A DNA stretch of 28,405 nt from a virus. A program made the translations under genes and the position numbers. The stretch lies in the IMG/VR virus record IMGVR_UViG_3300030109_004938, positions 1 to 28,405 of that record; one strand, given 5' to 3'. Of this stretch, positions 1 through 11,400 are shown piece by piece; position 1 is the first letter of the stretch; each line of letters opens with the position of its first letter. Under the pieces are notes generated by a model. It saw only the letters and a list, made by a program, of their open reading frames with translations. It had not been told where the DNA came from and searched no databases.

Positions 1-2
1 CC

Positions 3-566
3 TCAGGATTAACTCAGAAACCAGGAGAAGTCTTATCTCCAGCAGCCCCCTCAAAAAATTGGCCTCCAAATTTAGGTGGAATAATGAATGGAAATATGGT
101 AACTATTAATTCTGATAAATTGGTTTTTAATGCTAAAGGTGATGGTAATGTAAATAAATCAGATGGTGATATTCATATGTTAGCAAACAGAAATATAAAT
201 ATAAGTTCGAGAACTTCTGTCAATATTGAAGTTGAAGGTAATGGTACTATAAATTTAGGAGATTCTGATAGTCAAAATCCTTTAGTAAAAGGAAAAGAAT
301 TGACAGAATTAATTTCTCCTTTATTTTCTATCCTCAAAGAATTTGCTAATAAATTAAATTCTGATGATGTTGGACCAGCACAAATATCAAAAGCAGCTTC
401 AGAATTTAAAAAGGAGATGGAAAATTTAGAACCAAAAATATTATCTATTTTGAGTGATAAAGTTAGAATAGCTAATGACAAAAATGTTTCAGTAGCAGAT
501 GACGCGGGAGAAGTATATTCAGAACCTGATGCTATGTCTGAAACAATTTCAACTTCTTACACATAA
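3..566 (+). CDS. Baseplate spike/hub-like protein, 3' part (5' end outside window)
   Basis: The frame is open from the window edge (first full codon at 3). The ATG at 84 has no clear Shine-Dalgarno sequence and lies inside a continuous coding frame, so this is the C-terminal 187 residues of a longer protein. The visible part starts with a Pro-rich stretch, then has a Gly/Asn-rich beta region of short alternating strands (DIHMLANRNINISS, then TINLG), then PLVKGKELTELISPLF leading into an amphipathic helical tail. A run of short strands ending in 'INLG...LVKGxEL' followed by a helix is the pattern I associate with spike or hub proteins of contractile tails (gp5/gpV-like). The position just upstream of gp25 and gp6 agrees with that. 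No catalytic motif is visible, and any lysozyme or OB-fold part would lie upstream of the window. Family assignment is inference; the partial CDS itself is certain. Confidence 0.6.
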   Translation, partial: SGLTQKPGEVLSPAAPSKNWPPNLGGIMNGNMVTINSDKLVFNAKGDGNVNKSDGDIHMLANRNINISSRTSVNIEVEGNGTINLGDSDSQNPLVKGKELTELISPLFSILKEFANKLNSDDVGPAQISKAASEFKKEMENLEPKILSILSDKVRIANDKNVSVADDAGEVYSEPDAMSETISTSYT

Positions 567-583
567 TAAAAAGGAGATTGTAA

Positions 584-1090
584 ATGAGTAAAACATCCGA
601 TGCATTAAGAAAACTTATACAAACAGAAATTGATTATAGACGTGAAAGGGTAGACATTGAAGTTGATTTGTTAATAGAATTAGTTCGCTCGGGCAATCAG
701 AACGTTGGAAAAGCAATTGAAAAAATTGACAAATTATTATCCGATTTTAAAAAAGCTAGAGAGGTAGTGGATGAGACAGTCAGTACGGCTGATAGTGCAC
801 GTAAGTCTATAGATGCCAGTAAAAAAGCTGCTGAAATAGCAGAAAGAGCTTCTACCATAGCCTCTTCATTAAATCCAGCTGCAGCAGCTGCTGCTTATGT
901 CCAAAAGAATATAATCGGTAAAGTCCAAGTAGAGCTTCAAGATGTTACAAAAGAACTAAATGTAGTTCCAAAAATTTTAGAGAATTTAGACGACTTTATA
1001 GATAAAACAAAATTAAAATTAGAAGAATTAGATGAAGAGGTAAAAGAGGGCAAAAGAATTAGGAAAGAAAGAAGAGAAATGTTATCTTAG
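584..1090 (+). CDS. Coiled-coil protein in the baseplate operon, function unknown
   Basis: A 168-residue protein with a good ribosome site (AAGGAG, 8 nt before the ATG), 17 nt after the preceding gene. It is nearly all predicted helix. Residues 1-85 are charged heptad-like sequence (AIEKIDKLLSDFKKAREVVD), about 86-110 an Ala-rich segment (LNPAAAAAAYVQ), and 111-168 a second acidic/basic coiled coil ending in KEGKRIRKERREML. No signal peptide, catalytic motif or cysteine is visible. Its place between the spike-like gene and gp25 suggests a structural or assembly role in the tail, for example a tape-measure-like or chaperone helper. The Ala-rich stretch could be a short hydrophobic helix rather than a linker. 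I do not recognise the family. Confidence 0.75.
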   Translation: MSKTSDALRKLIQTEIDYRRERVDIEVDLLIELVRSGNQNVGKAIEKIDKLLSDFKKAREVVDETVSTADSARKSIDASKKAAEIAERASTIASSLNPAAAAAAYVQKNIIGKVQVELQDVTKELNVVPKILENLDDFIDKTKLKLEELDEEVKEGKRIRKERREMLS

Positions 1091-1121
1091 TATATTTATA
1101 TAAAACAATAAGGAGTTAGTT

Positions 1122-1601
1122 ATGGCTAAAACATCAAAATTAGTTAGTTTAATTAAAGAAATAGTTAGACAGGAAGTACAAAAAGAGGTTAGAGAGATAT
1201 TTATAAAGGAAGGAATGAAGTCTATGGCTAAGCAAACTACTTTAGTAGAAGATAGCGTCGTAGAAGTTCTACCTAAAAGAAAACCCAAACCTAAAGAAAA
1301 AGTTACATATACAAAAAATCCTGTGTTAAATGACATTCTAAATGAAACAGCTAATGCTGGAGAAATGGATGAATATCCAACAATGGGTGGTGGAACTTTT
1401 GATAGTTCAAAAATGGCTGAGGCTATGGGTTATGGAAATATGATGGGTGATGCTGAAAGTAGAAGAAAAGTAGCTGCTATACAAACTGCTCAAGCAGCTG
1501 GGGCTGATACATCAAACAAAGCAGTTCAAGATGTAATGGGTAATCTAACAAAAGATTACAGTGGAGTGATGAAAGCTTTAAAAAAGAGAGACAATAAGTA
1601 A
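1122..1601 (+). CDS. Small baseplate-operon protein, function unknown
   Basis: A 159-residue protein with the ribosome site AAGGAG about 8 nt before the ATG. Residues 1-45 are a charged amphipathic helix (LIKEIVRQEVQKEVREIF). Residues about 50-65 are a Lys/Pro-rich linker (LPKRKPKPKEKVTYTKNP). Residues 70-110 are Gly/Met-rich (MGGGTF, MGYGNMMG). The rest is an Ala-rich helix with a basic end (ALKKRDNK). The last base of its TAA stop is the A of the gp25 ATG (TAATG at 1599-1603), so the two are probably translationally coupled. This suggests a virion or assembly protein made with the wedge proteins. No known domain is recognised. Confidence 0.75.
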   Translation: MAKTSKLVSLIKEIVRQEVQKEVREIFIKEGMKSMAKQTTLVEDSVVEVLPKRKPKPKEKVTYTKNPVLNDILNETANAGEMDEYPTMGGGTFDSSKMAEAMGYGNMMGDAESRRKVAAIQTAQAAGADTSNKAVQDVMGNLTKDYSGVMKALKKRDNK

Positions 1602-2017
1602 TGAGTGTAATAGAAAATGATTTAGATGAAGATGTTTATATTGGCTTAAAGCTACCATTAGAACATAATCGTGATGGTTTTTTTAGCAGAACGAAAACTT
1701 CGGTAGAACAATCTAAATATAATATTAAAAATCTTTTATTAACAAGAAAAGGTGAGAGGCTTGGAAATCCACAATTTGGGTCGGATTTGATTAATGTCTT
1801 ATTTGAACAAGAAGAAGATGTCGAAAGTAAAATAGAAGAGTCAATTAGATCTTCTGTAAGTCAATTCTTACCTTTTGTAAATATTGTAAAACTTGATATT
1901 AATTTTTCTGAGAGTACTAAAAACTTAGTTGGTATTGAATTACACTTTTCTTTGAATACAGATTTAACTAATGTTGAAAAGTTAACAATTGATACAAAAA
2001 GTTATTCTAATAACTAA
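1601..2017 (+). CDS. 25: Baseplate wedge protein, gp25-like
   Basis: A 138-residue protein of the gp25/GPW family, close to the usual length. In T4 and in contractile injection systems this protein joins the inner baseplate to the sheath initiator. The visible signature is NIKNLLLTRKGERLGNPQFG at about residues 41-60, the conserved 'LLlT.kGER...P.FG' block. It is followed by a helix (DVESKIEESIRSSVSQFLPF) and a final beta pair (VKLDINF, IELHFSLNTD), as expected of the fold. The start overlaps the upstream stop (TAATG), and gp6 starts 19 nt after its stop. The gp25-gp6 order is the standard baseplate order in many myoviruses, which supports both calls. Confidence 0.9.
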   Translation: MSVIENDLDEDVYIGLKLPLEHNRDGFFSRTKTSVEQSKYNIKNLLLTRKGERLGNPQFGSDLINVLFEQEEDVESKIEESIRSSVSQFLPFVNIVKLDINFSESTKNLVGIELHFSLNTDLTNVEKLTIDTKSYSNN

Positions 2018-2036
2018 GAATAAATGGAGATAGATA

Positions 2037-3986
2037 ATGCCTTATTCTGCACCTAAAAAATCAGTAAAAGAAGTTAGATATTTAAATAAAGATTTTAAGT
2101 CTTTCAAAGACAATTTAATTGAATTTTCTAAAATATATTTTCCAAGAGAGTATAATGATTTTAATGAATCATCACCAGGTATGATGTTTATTGAAATGGC
2201 ATCTTATGTAGGCGATGTTCTTTCTTATTATGTGGATAATCAATTTAAAGAAAGTCTATTGGCTTTTGCTGAGGAAAAAAGAACAGTGTATAATATGGCG
2301 CAGTCTTTAGGTTACAAACCTAAATTGGCTACACCATCAACAGCAACATTAGATGTATATCAAACTGTTCCAGCTTCAGTAAGTGGAACAGGAGCTGATA
2401 CTGTTTCCTCTCCTGATTTAGACTACGCTTTAATTGTTAAAGAAGGTATGGAACTAACATCGAATACAGGAGTGGTTTTTACTACACAAGAAGACTGTAA
2501 TTTTAGCTTTGAAAGTATTTACGAACCAAAGGATACTACAATATATGAATCAAATGTTGTTCCTGTAACATACTTACTTAAAAAATCTATTAGGGTTGTT
2601 AGTGGAGATATAACCACAGAATTTTTCACATTTAACAATTCTGAAAAGTATAAAAGAATAGCTTTGGCTAATTCAAATGTAACCGAAATAATTTCTTGTA
2701 CGGATACTGATGGTAATAGTTGGTACGAAGTTCCTTTCTTAGCTCAAGATACCGTATTTACAGATATGGAGAATACATCTAAGAATGATGACCAACTATA
2801 CACTTACTCAGACCAAGCTCCATATCTACTAAAACTTTTAAAGACATCAAGAAGATTTACAACATTTATTAGAGAGGATGGTAAAACAGAATTAAGATTT
2901 GGAGCAGGAACATCGGATAGTCCTGATGAGGAGATAGTTCCAAATCCAGATGAAGTGGGTTCTTCTCTACCGGGCTCTCCATCTAAATTAGGACAAGCTC
3001 TTGATCCCTCTAATTTTCTTTCTACTAAAGCATATGGACAAGCACCATCCAATACTCAGTTAACAATTGTGTACAGACATGGGGGTGGAGTTGAACATAA
3101 TGTCGTATCAAATAGTATTAGAGCTATACAATCTTCAAGAGTTGTTTTAGATGAAACGGGATTATCATCAACCTTAGTAAATTCCACTAGAAATTCAGTT
3201 GCTGTAAACAATCCCTTACCTGCTGCTGGTGGTAGAGGAGCTGAAAGTGTTATTGAAGTTAAAAATAACACATTAGCTTATTTTCAAGCACAACAAAGAG
3301 CGGTAACAAAAGAAGATTATATAACAAGAGTATATGCTTTACCACAAAAATATGGTAATGTAGCAAAAGCTTATATTGTACAAGATTCACAATTGGATGC
3401 TAATAACTCTGTTAATCAAAACGATACTAATAGAATTGAAAATCCATTAGCTCTTAATTTATATGTTTTAGGATTTGATTCTAGTAAAAGATTAGCATCA
3501 CTTAATCAAGCAGTCAAAGAGAATATTCAAACTTACTTGACTCAATTTAGGATGGTAACGGATGCTGTAAATATAAAAGATGCTTTTGTGATAAATATAG
3601 GGGTTGATTTTGATTTACTAACCAAAGTGGGATATAATAAAGAAGAAGTAGTTCTAAGAGCTATACAAGAAGTACAATCATTCTTTGATATCGATAAGTG
3701 GCAGATTGGACAACCAATAGTGTTAGCTGATTTAGCTTACAAATTGTCATTAGTAGAAGGTGTATCAGCTGTAGTTCCACCAGAAAGTAATAATCCCAAT
3801 AATCTTCCAGTTTCGATAACTAATAAGTATAAAGAATCTGATGGTTATTCTGGAAACCTTTATGATATAAATGCTGCAACTAAAGAGGGAATTATTTTTC
3901 CATCTTTAGACCCAAGTTGTTTTGAACTAAAATTTTCATCTGACATTCAAGGAAGAGTTGTTGGTGATTCAGCTGGAGGTAACTAA
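2037..3986 (+). CDS. 6: Baseplate wedge protein, gp6/J-like
   Basis: A 649-residue protein, close to T4 gp6 (about 660). It forms the wedge ring around the hub and drives the baseplate switch. The N-terminus carries the family block FKDNLIEFSKIYFP, then SSPGMMFIEMASYVGDVLSYYVDNQ (about residues 44-69) and the helix with LGYKPKLATPS. The C-terminal half has the baseplate-J-like region: RAVTKEDYITRVYALPQKYG (about 421-440), LNLYVLGFD, and IKDAFVINIGVDFDL near 520. The ribosome site GGAGA precedes the ATG at 2037; an out-of-frame ATG at 2024 is ignored. The stop shares a base with the next start at 3986. The middle (about 120-390) is less conserved by eye and has a Pro/Gly-rich loop near 295-325. 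Confidence 0.9.
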   Translation: MPYSAPKKSVKEVRYLNKDFKSFKDNLIEFSKIYFPREYNDFNESSPGMMFIEMASYVGDVLSYYVDNQFKESLLAFAEEKRTVYNMAQSLGYKPKLATPSTATLDVYQTVPASVSGTGADTVSSPDLDYALIVKEGMELTSNTGVVFTTQEDCNFSFESIYEPKDTTIYESNVVPVTYLLKKSIRVVSGDITTEFFTFNNSEKYKRIALANSNVTEIISCTDTDGNSWYEVPFLAQDTVFTDMENTSKNDDQLYTYSDQAPYLLKLLKTSRRFTTFIREDGKTELRFGAGTSDSPDEEIVPNPDEVGSSLPGSPSKLGQALDPSNFLSTKAYGQAPSNTQLTIVYRHGGGVEHNVVSNSIRAIQSSRVVLDETGLSSTLVNSTRNSVAVNNPLPAAGGRGAESVIEVKNNTLAYFQAQQRAVTKEDYITRVYALPQKYGNVAKAYIVQDSQLDANNSVNQNDTNRIENPLALNLYVLGFDSSKRLASLNQAVKENIQTYLTQFRMVTDAVNIKDAFVINIGVDFDLLTKVGYNKEEVVLRAIQEVQSFFDIDKWQIGQPIVLADLAYKLSLVEGVSAVVPPESNNPNNLPVSITNKYKESDGYSGNLYDINAATKEGIIFPSLDPSCFELKFSSDIQGRVVGDSAGGN

Positions 3987-5113
3987 TGAATTATTTTATT
4001 TTTCCTGATATAGACACAACTATTTATCAAGCAAGTGGTTCTTCAAATGCTGGGTTAGACCAAATACTAGAAGTCAGAAAAGATATGAGCACTTCAGGTG
4101 GTAATATAAGAGTATCTCGTATTTTAATGAAGTTTGATTTGAATGAAGTTTCAAAATCAATCGTAAATGGAACTATCACAAATCCAAAATACTATCTAAA
4201 TATGTATGATGCTAACTCTCAAAACCTAAGCACATCTCAATCTCTATACGCTTATCCTATAAGTGGTAGTTGGCTTGAAGGACAAGGAACTGCACATGAC
4301 GATCCTATAACTAAAGAAGGAGCTAGTTGGAAGTATAGAGATGGGTTAACTCAGAAAACATTTTGGAGTGGCTCTTCAGGAGAAAACGAAGGTGGTGCTT
4401 GGTATACTTCTTCATTTGGTTCTCAGTCTTTTCAATATGAGACATCTGATATGAGAATGGATGTAACTCCTATTGTTAATAAATGGTTAGATGGAACACA
4501 TCCAAATGAGGGATTTATTGTTAAAAGAAGTGGTAGTTATGAAAATCAAGATACAAACACAGACGAAGGAAGCACGGATAGATTAGGTAATTTTAAATTC
4601 TTTTCAAGACAAACTCATACAATATATCCACCAAAATTAGAAATTGAATGGTTTGATACGAAATGGAGTACAGGATCTTTATCAGCGTTATCATCAACAG
4701 AATTAGAAGATTTAGTTTTTTATATGAAATCTTTAAGACCTGAATACAAAGAGAAATCAAAAGTAAAGTTTAGAATTGTTGGTAGAGGAAGATACCCAAC
4801 TAAATCTTATTCCAATACTGCTTCAGAATATTTAACAGCAAAATATTTACCAAGCGGAAGTGTAGAAAATATAGGTGGTGATGGAACTTACTACTCAGTA
4901 AGAGACACTCAAACTGAAGATGTTATTATACCTTATGGTACAGGCTCAATGGTAAGTTGTGATTCAACAGGAAACTATTTTAATCTTTGGATGAATGGTT
5001 TACAATCGGAAAGGTATTATAAATTTGAATTTAAAGTGATTAGTGGAAGTAATACAGTTGATGAAACTATACAATACTATGATGATGATTTTGTATTTAA
5101 AGTTGTGAGATAA
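3986..5113 (+). CDS. DNRLRE/CBM-like beta-sandwich structural protein
   Basis: A 375-residue protein whose first 225 residues look like a DNRLRE-type (TGF-beta-propeptide/CBM96-like) beta-sandwich. It shows the ordered motifs RILMKFDLNEV, then SGSWLEGQGT (the usual 'W.EG.GT'), GASWKYRDG, a W-rich turn (GAWYTSSFGSQ), MRMDVTPIVNKWLDGTHPNEG (the 'DvT..V..W..G...N.G' block) and FFSRQTHTIYPPKLEIEW. In bacteria such domains occur on cell-surface and carbohydrate-active proteins. In a phage baseplate operon one could dock fibres or bind host glycans. The C-terminal 150 residues form a second beta-rich unit (FRIVGRGRYPTKSY, ending in FEFKVISGS). The TAATG overlap with gp6 implies equal expression. 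The domain call rests on motif order only. Confidence 0.65.
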   Translation: MNYFIFPDIDTTIYQASGSSNAGLDQILEVRKDMSTSGGNIRVSRILMKFDLNEVSKSIVNGTITNPKYYLNMYDANSQNLSTSQSLYAYPISGSWLEGQGTAHDDPITKEGASWKYRDGLTQKTFWSGSSGENEGGAWYTSSFGSQSFQYETSDMRMDVTPIVNKWLDGTHPNEGFIVKRSGSYENQDTNTDEGSTDRLGNFKFFSRQTHTIYPPKLEIEWFDTKWSTGSLSALSSTELEDLVFYMKSLRPEYKEKSKVKFRIVGRGRYPTKSYSNTASEYLTAKYLPSGSVENIGGDGTYYSVRDTQTEDVIIPYGTGSMVSCDSTGNYFNLWMNGLQSERYYKFEFKVISGSNTVDETIQYYDDDFVFKVVR

Positions 5114-5116
5114 AAA

Positions 5117-5407
5117 ATGCCTTATAAAGTAGACGAACTAAATGATTTAGTATTTTATCAAAATTTAATCTCAGCAGATGAAGATGAGTATCTTCAAGTT
5201 AGACAAGCTTACATAGATGATTACGAAGAAAACAATAAAGATTCTATTAGAGATGATAAGGGTAATTTATTAATATTTGAAAATCCATATAGTGAAACCT
5301 TATTTAGGGATAAGTATTCAAAAGCTAAGCATTCTACAATAGTCGATCAGTTGAAGGATGATGATAGTATAAATGATATACTTGACAGAAATTTTAGAGA
5401 ACTATAA
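5117..5407 (+). CDS. Small acidic protein between baseplate genes, function unknown
   Basis: A 96-residue, strongly acidic, helix-rich protein starting 3 nt after the preceding stop and ending in a TAATG overlap with the giant baseplate gene. Visible sequence includes VDELNDLVFYQNLISADEDEYLQVRQAYIDDYEE and a C-terminal DDDSINDILDRNFREL. The ribosome site is weak (GTGAGAT within the end of the previous gene), so translation probably depends on coupling. No cysteines, membrane segment or catalytic motif were seen. Its tight placement between two baseplate genes suggests a small wedge or assembly subunit, but the sequence itself does not show this. Confidence 0.75.
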   Translation: MPYKVDELNDLVFYQNLISADEDEYLQVRQAYIDDYEENNKDSIRDDKGNLLIFENPYSETLFRDKYSKAKHSTIVDQLKDDDSINDILDRNFREL

Positions 5408-8400
5408 TGTCATATAATTTATCAGAAGAAGATAAGAAGCTACTAAATTCTTTTAAACAAAAAAGAGTAGGTGATAAGCCTTATGAAGATGGCTATTTTT
5501 TAAATAAGCCTGATGATTTTGTTTATTTTGAATTATACGATGAAGCTGAAAATTTAATTCAATTCAAAAATTTAAAAGGTCTTGGTAACTTTAGTACTAA
5601 TACCAATTACGAATTAGAATTTTATCCTGCAAGCGAAATAAGAAATCTAGGATTTACGGGTGGAACGTTTAATGTAAAATATAATTTCTTTAGAAAATTA
5701 GCAGGAGAAGATAGGGCTGTATTAGTAAGAACTAAAGAAGGGTTCGAAGGCGATATTGTACCAAATGATGCACAAATACATATAACGGAAAATGGAAAGG
5801 TATTTTTTTCAGATGAAGAATCATATTTAGCAAATCCAACAGGAGTAGAGCAGTTAGCTATAGAGGATTTAAAATATCAAATTGACGCTATATCTCCAAG
5901 TAGAACAGAAGTAAGATTAAAGGCAAAAAATATAGAAGGTTCTTACATTGATGACTTTATAAAAGTACAAGAATCTATAAGGGTAAGAAATGTAGATGGT
6001 ACTATCAATTTTGTAAACAACGATAGTGGTACTAAACAGATTACCATTTCAGGAACAGATTTTCAATTTACAGATAAAATGGTGAATGGAAACTTAATTA
6101 TTCCAGATGTATACACAGTAGAAGAAATTGTTGTTCCTAAGAAAACCAATGTTAATATTATTCAAAATCCAAGTGGTGAAATTCTTCAAACTGACAATTT
6201 TGGAGCTCCGATAAAGCCAACTGCACCTTGGGATTCAACATTACATAACGATGCAGTGCGTGTACAAGATTGGTCTACTGGTTATAATGGGTTCACTGGA
6301 GAGGGTGTTCATAAAGGAACTGCTAATTTCGGGTATCACGCAAAATGGGTAAAGGGAGAAGGAAAAACTGGTGGTAATTGCATGAAGTTTCCCGACACCA
6401 ATGATATATTTGAAGAACAATTTAGAAACAGCTTTATACCAAATAGTGTTCGAGCAGAATATGATGGTAACACTAAAAGGTGGTTGGGTATAGACCAACG
6501 CATGCAACCACTATCTTCATATGGAGTTCTAACGGAAGATGAAATAAATGTAAGCTTAGATGTAAAAACAACTGTTGCTAGTAAAGGAGTTGTTGTTGCT
6601 GCTAAGTTCAAAAATGGGTTAAAGACAGAAGAACAACCTACAGAACCACCAATGGGATTTGTAGACCCAACACAGCCGCCACCAACAGAAACAAAGCCTG
6701 ATGAACCAATAAATTTTGTTCCCAATACGGAATCAGGAGCATCATCAATTGAAAGTAAACCATCAGGAACTATATCTGCAATAAAAGAACAATTAGCTTT
6801 TATTGCTGGTAAAATTAATCCTGATTACAATGATGTTTTATTTGATGCTTCAGTTGGTGATACATTAGATGCTTTTTTTCCAGGCGTATCCGGCGTTTGG
6901 ATAATTTCTGAAATTGATTATGATAAAGACTTAGTTACATGGGCTCCTAATGTACAACCAAATTTAGAAAGTGATGATGTAAAAGGAACAAAGCAGGGAA
7001 AATTAAGTCCTGCAGGACAATGGATATGGAATGGCGTTGGTGATTGGGATACGGTTGCGCCTACACCATTACCTAGTGTTCCTGGTACAGTAAATTCGCA
7101 AAAGTATTCAAATGCTGTAAACGGTTATGTTTATACACCAGATAGTGCTCTCTACCCTTATATGAGAAGAGAGACGGAAAGAGAAAAAAATGAAGGTTGG
7201 CAAACAGGAACAACTGGTCCTGAAACTGAAAGAAAAGAAGTATTATTGTTTAAGGATGATTTAGTTTGGAAATCAATATACAAAGCAGATGATTTAGATA
7301 AATTCAGAGTCAACTCGATTGAATCTACTATGCCTGGAATATTTAGGGATACTGTTATCGATGGTATAACATTGTATGAAGATGTATTTATGGGAATGCC
7401 TGAATTAGATAAGCAGCCTGGCTTTATACAATCCGTTACAAGAATGAGACCATACGAACCTCAAGGGGAAGGTGATGAACAAGCTGGCGATACTAATATT
7501 TCTGGTAAAGTTGACGAGCCGTTACAAAGAGCTTTCATTGTTTTCTACAATGATGGTAGAGGTTTAGAAACTTCCAATAAATATTTTCTAACCAAAGCAA
7601 ATTCGTATAATAATAGAGGCAAACCAAGTGGTAATAATATTGTGACAGGTCAGGGTTTGGATGGGATACAGACATTAAAGAGTTTAAATGCGGATTTTAA
7701 TACCAAAGTTCTTGAAAATGACAATAAGTTTGAGGTAGCAGTAAAATTAGAAGGTTCTTTTAATAGCCGTTACTATGCATACTACTTTTTTGTGGGAAAC
7801 AAAGTTTACAGATTGGTAGATAACTTTGGTAACTTAGGAACAAGTGTTGATAATACAGGAAATGTAACGACAGCAACATTTGATAATGATTATCCTAAAA
7901 ATATTAACGATGTGGAAGATTTGTTAGGTAAAGATACAACTCCCGATGTAATTTTTGATGGTGTTGGAAAAAGTGCAATTTCTGATTTTTTCTATGCAAT
8001 TTTAGAAGATTCTTTTATAGAGAATGATGGAACCAGTAGACCAACAGAACAAGTATTAGAAGGCTGTGGTATATTAGGTAAAGAAGGTGTGAATTTACCA
8101 AAGGGGAATAGGAATCCTGCGGCTAGTCCGTATGAAGACGGAGACATAGAATTAAATATTTACGATGATGAAACAGGAGTAGTTCAATATCCTGAAGGTA
8201 TTGGTGATACTCTTATGATTGGTTCATTAAGTCCTGAAGGTCTTTATAGGTGGGATGGTTCTCAATGGGTTACTTTACAAAATGGTCCCCCATCATTTAC
8301 TCAGAGAGCTGTTTATTATTCTGCAAAACCAACGAGAGCAGGTGAATGGCAGAGATTTGATTTAAAAATCGCAATACCCGAAGACTGGCTTATTGGAGAA

Positions 8401-11400
8401 GATTGGATTTTTCGTGTATACGGTCACAATGGAGGAGCTGCTTCCGGTGTAACTTGGGCTGATAATTTTTATATGGATTTTACTTTGAAAAGTGAATCAG
8501 TTACTCAACCAGTTAAAAAACCATTTGAAGCGAAAATTGTTAGTGTTGTTAATACAAATCAAGTACAAGTAGATAAAAGCTATAATGATATTTCATTTGC
8601 ATTAGGTATTGAGGATACTGACTTAGATACAGATATATCGGTAGTAGATGGAAACATATCAGGATACGAAACTATTCCGCCTATTGCATATGAATCTTTT
8701 CAAGTATCATACCTAACACTAAATCCAAAAGATTTAAGAACTTATCTTAAATTTGAAAATGATTTATTCTTAACCACAAACTTTAAACAAGATAAAATAA
8801 ATGTTGATTGGCCACACTCTGTGGTGTACAAACTTTACGAGCCATTACCGAATGAATATAGAACATTAGATGAATGTATAATTGTCAAGCAAATGGCTGA
8901 TCCTTATGAAGATACTATAAAAATAGTAGATTTTGTTCCAGAAGAAACACCTAGTTTAGTATTAAAATCTCCTGATATGCAAAATGTACAAAGTCCAATT
9001 AAAAAAAGGTCAACTAGTTACAAAACCGAATCTGATATTTTAACAAGCGATAAAACAATATCTAATAATCTTAGAAATAGTTTTCTAAGTCAGAGTTTTG
9101 AAAGTGTAGAAGTAAATACAGAATATTCTCAATACAAAAATTTTGTTAATTTTAGCTCAACTGAAAAAAGAGTTAGGAATTTTAAATTAAAACTTGAACA
9201 GATAGAAGACCATAAAATTTCTAGTGCTTCCTATATTGGTGTGAGTGGTTCTTTAAAAGAAAGAAACTTATATCATTATAAAATAGAAGACATTAAAAAC
9301 AATTTTGATGGTTTTGAAAAATATATGTATTTCGAAAGTTCTTCATATGTTAGTAGCTCTATCGGAGTTTTCTATGATAATTCATGGCCAAAAACTAGCG
9401 GAGATGGTACTGTCGGTAACGAATATGTTTTGGCTCATACAACTTCATCACAAGCAAGCACTTGGTTTACAAATGCTATGGAATCTGCTTCATTGTATGA
9501 TGATGACAATCTATCTAAGCTTAGTTCTATATTACCTGAATACCTAGTACATGATGAAGACAATGATACTTATTTAAGGTTTGTCGATATGATTGGACAA
9601 CACTTCGACCATATTTGGGAGTATATAAATGCTTTATCAGATATAACAGACAGAAGAGATAAATTAGATGAGGGTATATCTAAGGATTTGTTATACAGTG
9701 TTGCTAAATCATTAGGTTGGAATTTAGATGATGCTAAAGACTTAGTTTCTTTACCAAGGTATGCTTTAGGTAAAGAGGTGACTGGTTCTGCTTACTCTGA
9801 TTATTCTGCTAAATCTGAAAGAGATATATCAAGAGAAATTTGGAGTCGTATTATAAACAATATGCCTTTCTTCTTAAAGAACAAAGGAACTATTAGAGCA
9901 TTAAAAGGATTAATAAATGTTTATGGTATACCATCTACAATATTAAGGGTTAAAGAATATGGAGGACCAAATCTACCAGATGATGCTTCGCCACAATATG
10001 AGATTACGAGAAAGTTTACGAGAGCTATAGATTTTAAAGGTGGACAATATGTGACAGTTCCTTGGGCTGACGATACAGATTCAAGTAGAAAGCCAGATAC
10101 GATTGAATTTAGATTTAGAGCAGTAAGTAGTTCTAATCAGATTTTGGTAAATAAAGATAATGATTTTATAATAAGATTAAAAGACAATGGTTCTACAGAT
10201 GATTATGGTTCTGTGGCATTTATGTTGTCAGGCTCTGGTGGATATGATGAAATAGAATCTACTTCTTTTCCTGTTTACGATGGTGATTTTTATTCTGTTA
10301 TGTTAGCTAGAACATCTGCTAGCGATAGTCCACATATATCACAATCATATGAATTGAATGTTGGTAAATACGATAGTAGCAGAAGTAAAATACATTTATT
10401 TAGTAGTACAACTATGACTATAACAGGTAGCATTGGTGGGTATAACGGAAATTATTCAGGAAGTGGTGATATTTACATTGGTGGTAGAACTAATTTTAGT
10501 TCGAGTAAAGATGGTTTTATTGGTGCGCCACTTACAGGTTCGCTGATGGAATATAGACATTGGACAGAAACATTAAATACATCATCTTTTAAAAATCATA
10601 TAGCAAATCCAAAAGCTTATGATGGTAATAGTGTTTCATCATCTTATGAAAATTTAGTTCTTAGATATTCTTTTGATGACAATAAAAGTTTGACTTCAGA
10701 TACAGAGGGTATTCGTGATGTGAGTTCCAATCAAACAGCAACTCTTTCAGGTTCACATAATGGATTTTCAGGCAATCCTTTTAGAAGTGTTGTGGATGAA
10801 CAAAAATCATTTATACCGAGCATAGGCGCACTTAGAAGAACTACCAATAAAATAAGGGTTGAAGATAATCCTTTGAAACCTGGTGAAATACTTTCGAGAA
10901 CTAAAAGGTCTACTTCGCCAGCATATGATAATGCACCTTTGGATTCAAATAAAGTTGGTATTTTCTTCGCACCAACAGATGTTATTAATAGAGACATTAT
11001 AGACTCTGTAGGTAATTTAGATTTCAATCAATACTTAGGAGATCCGAGAGACCAATTAAAAAATACATATAGGGGATTAGAAAGAATATCTGACCACTAT
11101 TGGAAAAAGTTTACTTCTACTAATAATTTTTGGGATTATATGAGATTGATAAAATACTATGACCAATCTTTATTTCCACAATTGAGAAAAATGATTCCTG
11201 CTAGAGCAAAGCCAGATATTGGTTTATTGATAGAACCAAATATATTTGAAAGACCAAAAGTTGTAGCAGCTAGAGATCCTGAAGCTGAAGATAGATATTT
11301 TTCTGGCTCAATAGATGTTTCTAAAGCTGTTGATGGTTTAATTGAAATAACTGGTTCGTTTAATGCAGGAAAAGTTATTTCAGATTATAGTTCCTATGAT

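Noticed and set aside
84-566. A complete 160-residue gene starting at the ATG at 84
   Set aside because: The frame is open back to base 3 with protein-like sequence, and no ribosome site precedes 84, so it is treated as the end of a longer gene.
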